A stretch of DNA of 64,000 nucleotides from Archaeoglobus veneficus SNP6 (GTDB lineage: Archaea > Halobacteriota > Archaeoglobi > Archaeoglobales > Archaeoglobaceae). The stretch is from assembly GCF_000194625.1 (NCBI RefSeq), contig NC_015320.1:1410612-1474611 (forward strand). The letters run 5' to 3'. Below the pieces are notes generated by a model, which had not been told where the DNA came from, ran no database searches, and saw only the letters and a program-made list of their open reading frames with translations. This document shows, piece after piece, positions 63,305 through 64,000 of this stretch (within the stretch, counting starts at the first letter, position 1; every line of letters begins with the position of its first letter). A program made the translations under genes and the position numbers.

Positions 63305-64000
63305 ATGGAAAAGAATATCGTAAAACTGCTGACTGCATGCATGGTGATTTTCGCAGCAATGTCTGCCGCGAGTGCAAGTGAGGGCAGCTACGGAAACGTG
63401 ACAGCGAGCATACAGGACGTCGTCACAGTTGGCGATACTCCGGCAACGATTTACTTCAACATATCCATCAAAGATACGACCAACGCTACCGCCTGGTTCA
63501 ATGTGAGCTTTCCAACGTGCTTTGACCTCAACAGTGCAACAGTTAACATTACGATAAACGGTACAGCAGATCCAGCAGACTGGGATAAGACAACAAGTGG
63601 CAACTACATCAACGTCTCGTCTTCAACAGCCTCGGCAAACGCAAACGAAACTCACTGGATTAACATAACGTTTAACCTGAACAGTTTCTCAAGCATTGAG
63701 GGAATCCTCGGAGAGCACAGCATAGTGGTTACTACGAACAACAGCGCGAGCATAACGCTGACGACGAGGGTTACGTGTGAGATAAACACAGGCGATGTTA
63801 CCCTGGAGAATTCGACGACACCGTACATCCTCGTCAAGTTCAAAAATGCAAAGCAGAACGTCGCACTCAATAAGATAGAGTACTACTATGGCGATAGTAT
63901 ATCCTTCGCTGTCGATACGGCCGATGAAGCAACAATCAAGCTCGTTGACCTTGACACTGGCGACGTCGTAAAGGCTGCGAGCGTCTCTGGCCACGGAGAT
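63305..64000 (+). CDS. Large exported surface glycoprotein, N-terminal part (cut by window end)
   Basis: An ATG at 63,305, after GAGGTGATGAA, opens a frame still open at 64,000 (232 codons). It starts with a signal peptide (KNIVKLLTACMVIFAAMSAASAS). A beta-rich domain follows, with many N-glycosylation sequons (NVT, NIS, NAT, NVS, NIT, NGT, NET), e.g. SVSG-type repeats and ATIYFNISIKDTTNATAWFNVSF. This is the pattern of archaeal S-layer or other cell-surface proteins. The family cannot be settled without the C-terminus. Confidence 0.8.
   Translation, partial: MEKNIVKLLTACMVIFAAMSAASASEGSYGNVTASIQDVVTVGDTPATIYFNISIKDTTNATAWFNVSFPTCFDLNSATVNITINGTADPADWDKTTSGNYINVSSSTASANANETHWINITFNLNSFSSIEGILGEHSIVVTTNNSASITLTTRVTCEINTGDVTLENSTTPYILVKFKNAKQNVALNKIEYYYGDSISFAVDTADEATIKLVDLDTGDVVKAASVSGHGD

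Overview
The window is a gene-dense piece of a hyperthermophilic euryarchaeal chromosome, most probably from the order Archaeoglobales and close to Archaeoglobus. This is inferred from the gene content: a thermosome, archaeal ribosomal proteins, RpoN and RpoK, TiaS, aTrm56, RIO1, XPB-Bax1, F420 genes (cofG, cofH, cofC), methanofuran synthesis (mfnB), a siroheme/heme branch and an ISA0963-like insertion sequence. BRE/TATA boxes about 26 bases before many start codons show archaeal promoters, often with short or leaderless mRNAs. The exact species cannot be fixed from the sequence alone.

Layout. 1-11 kb: the end of a hydrogenase maturation protease, an HTH regulator next to the thermosome gene, TiaS, a ClC-CBS chloride transporter, a complete 966-bp IS481-type element and a KaiC-like ATPase pair. 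11-16 kb: aTrm56, an ilvE-ACT-hom amino-acid operon, a prepilin peptidase and an AT-rich gene fusing a TIR/deoxyribosyltransferase-like domain to TPRs. 16-22 kb: the ribosomal/RNA polymerase operon (L18e, L13, S9, RpoN, tRNA-Pro, RpoK, enolase, S2), then TyrRS and aIF1A. 22-25 kb: an actin-like gene with a membrane partner, and an IS110/IS1111-type element with a strongly structured 3' non-coding end. 25-31 kb: RIO1-KH, then a NifX-like gene with two ferredoxin-containing MinD ATPases and an Mrp ATPase, and two exported proteins.

31-45 kb is mostly cofactor metabolism: cofH-cofG, prs, mfnB, cofC, and an NAD operon (nadA-nadX-nadC) divergent from an HTH/binding-protein fusion that probably regulates it. 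It is followed by nitroreductase, SAM hydrolase and UPF0216 genes. 45-51 kb: tRNA-Thr, TatC, and a compact signalling operon of KaiC-like ATPase, KaiC-like/Ras-like GTPase fusion, Roadblock/LC7 and V4R proteins, then siroheme synthesis and decarboxylation. 51-64 kb: an eIF2B-like protein, a Cas4-like nuclease, a probable H/ACA guide RNA, the Bax1-XPB pair, a peptide/nickel-type ABC transporter split into two converging operons around a PD-(D/E)XK gene, a methyltransferase and the start of a large surface glycoprotein.

The observations I rate highest are the GTPase-Roadblock-KaiC-V4R operon (46.8-49.6 kb), the previously unlabelled H/ACA RNA (52,871-52,930), the structured RNA at the 3' end of the IS1111-like element, the TIR-like/TPR gene (14.9-16.2 kb), the NAD regulator with a palindrome over the nadA start, and the split ABC transporter.
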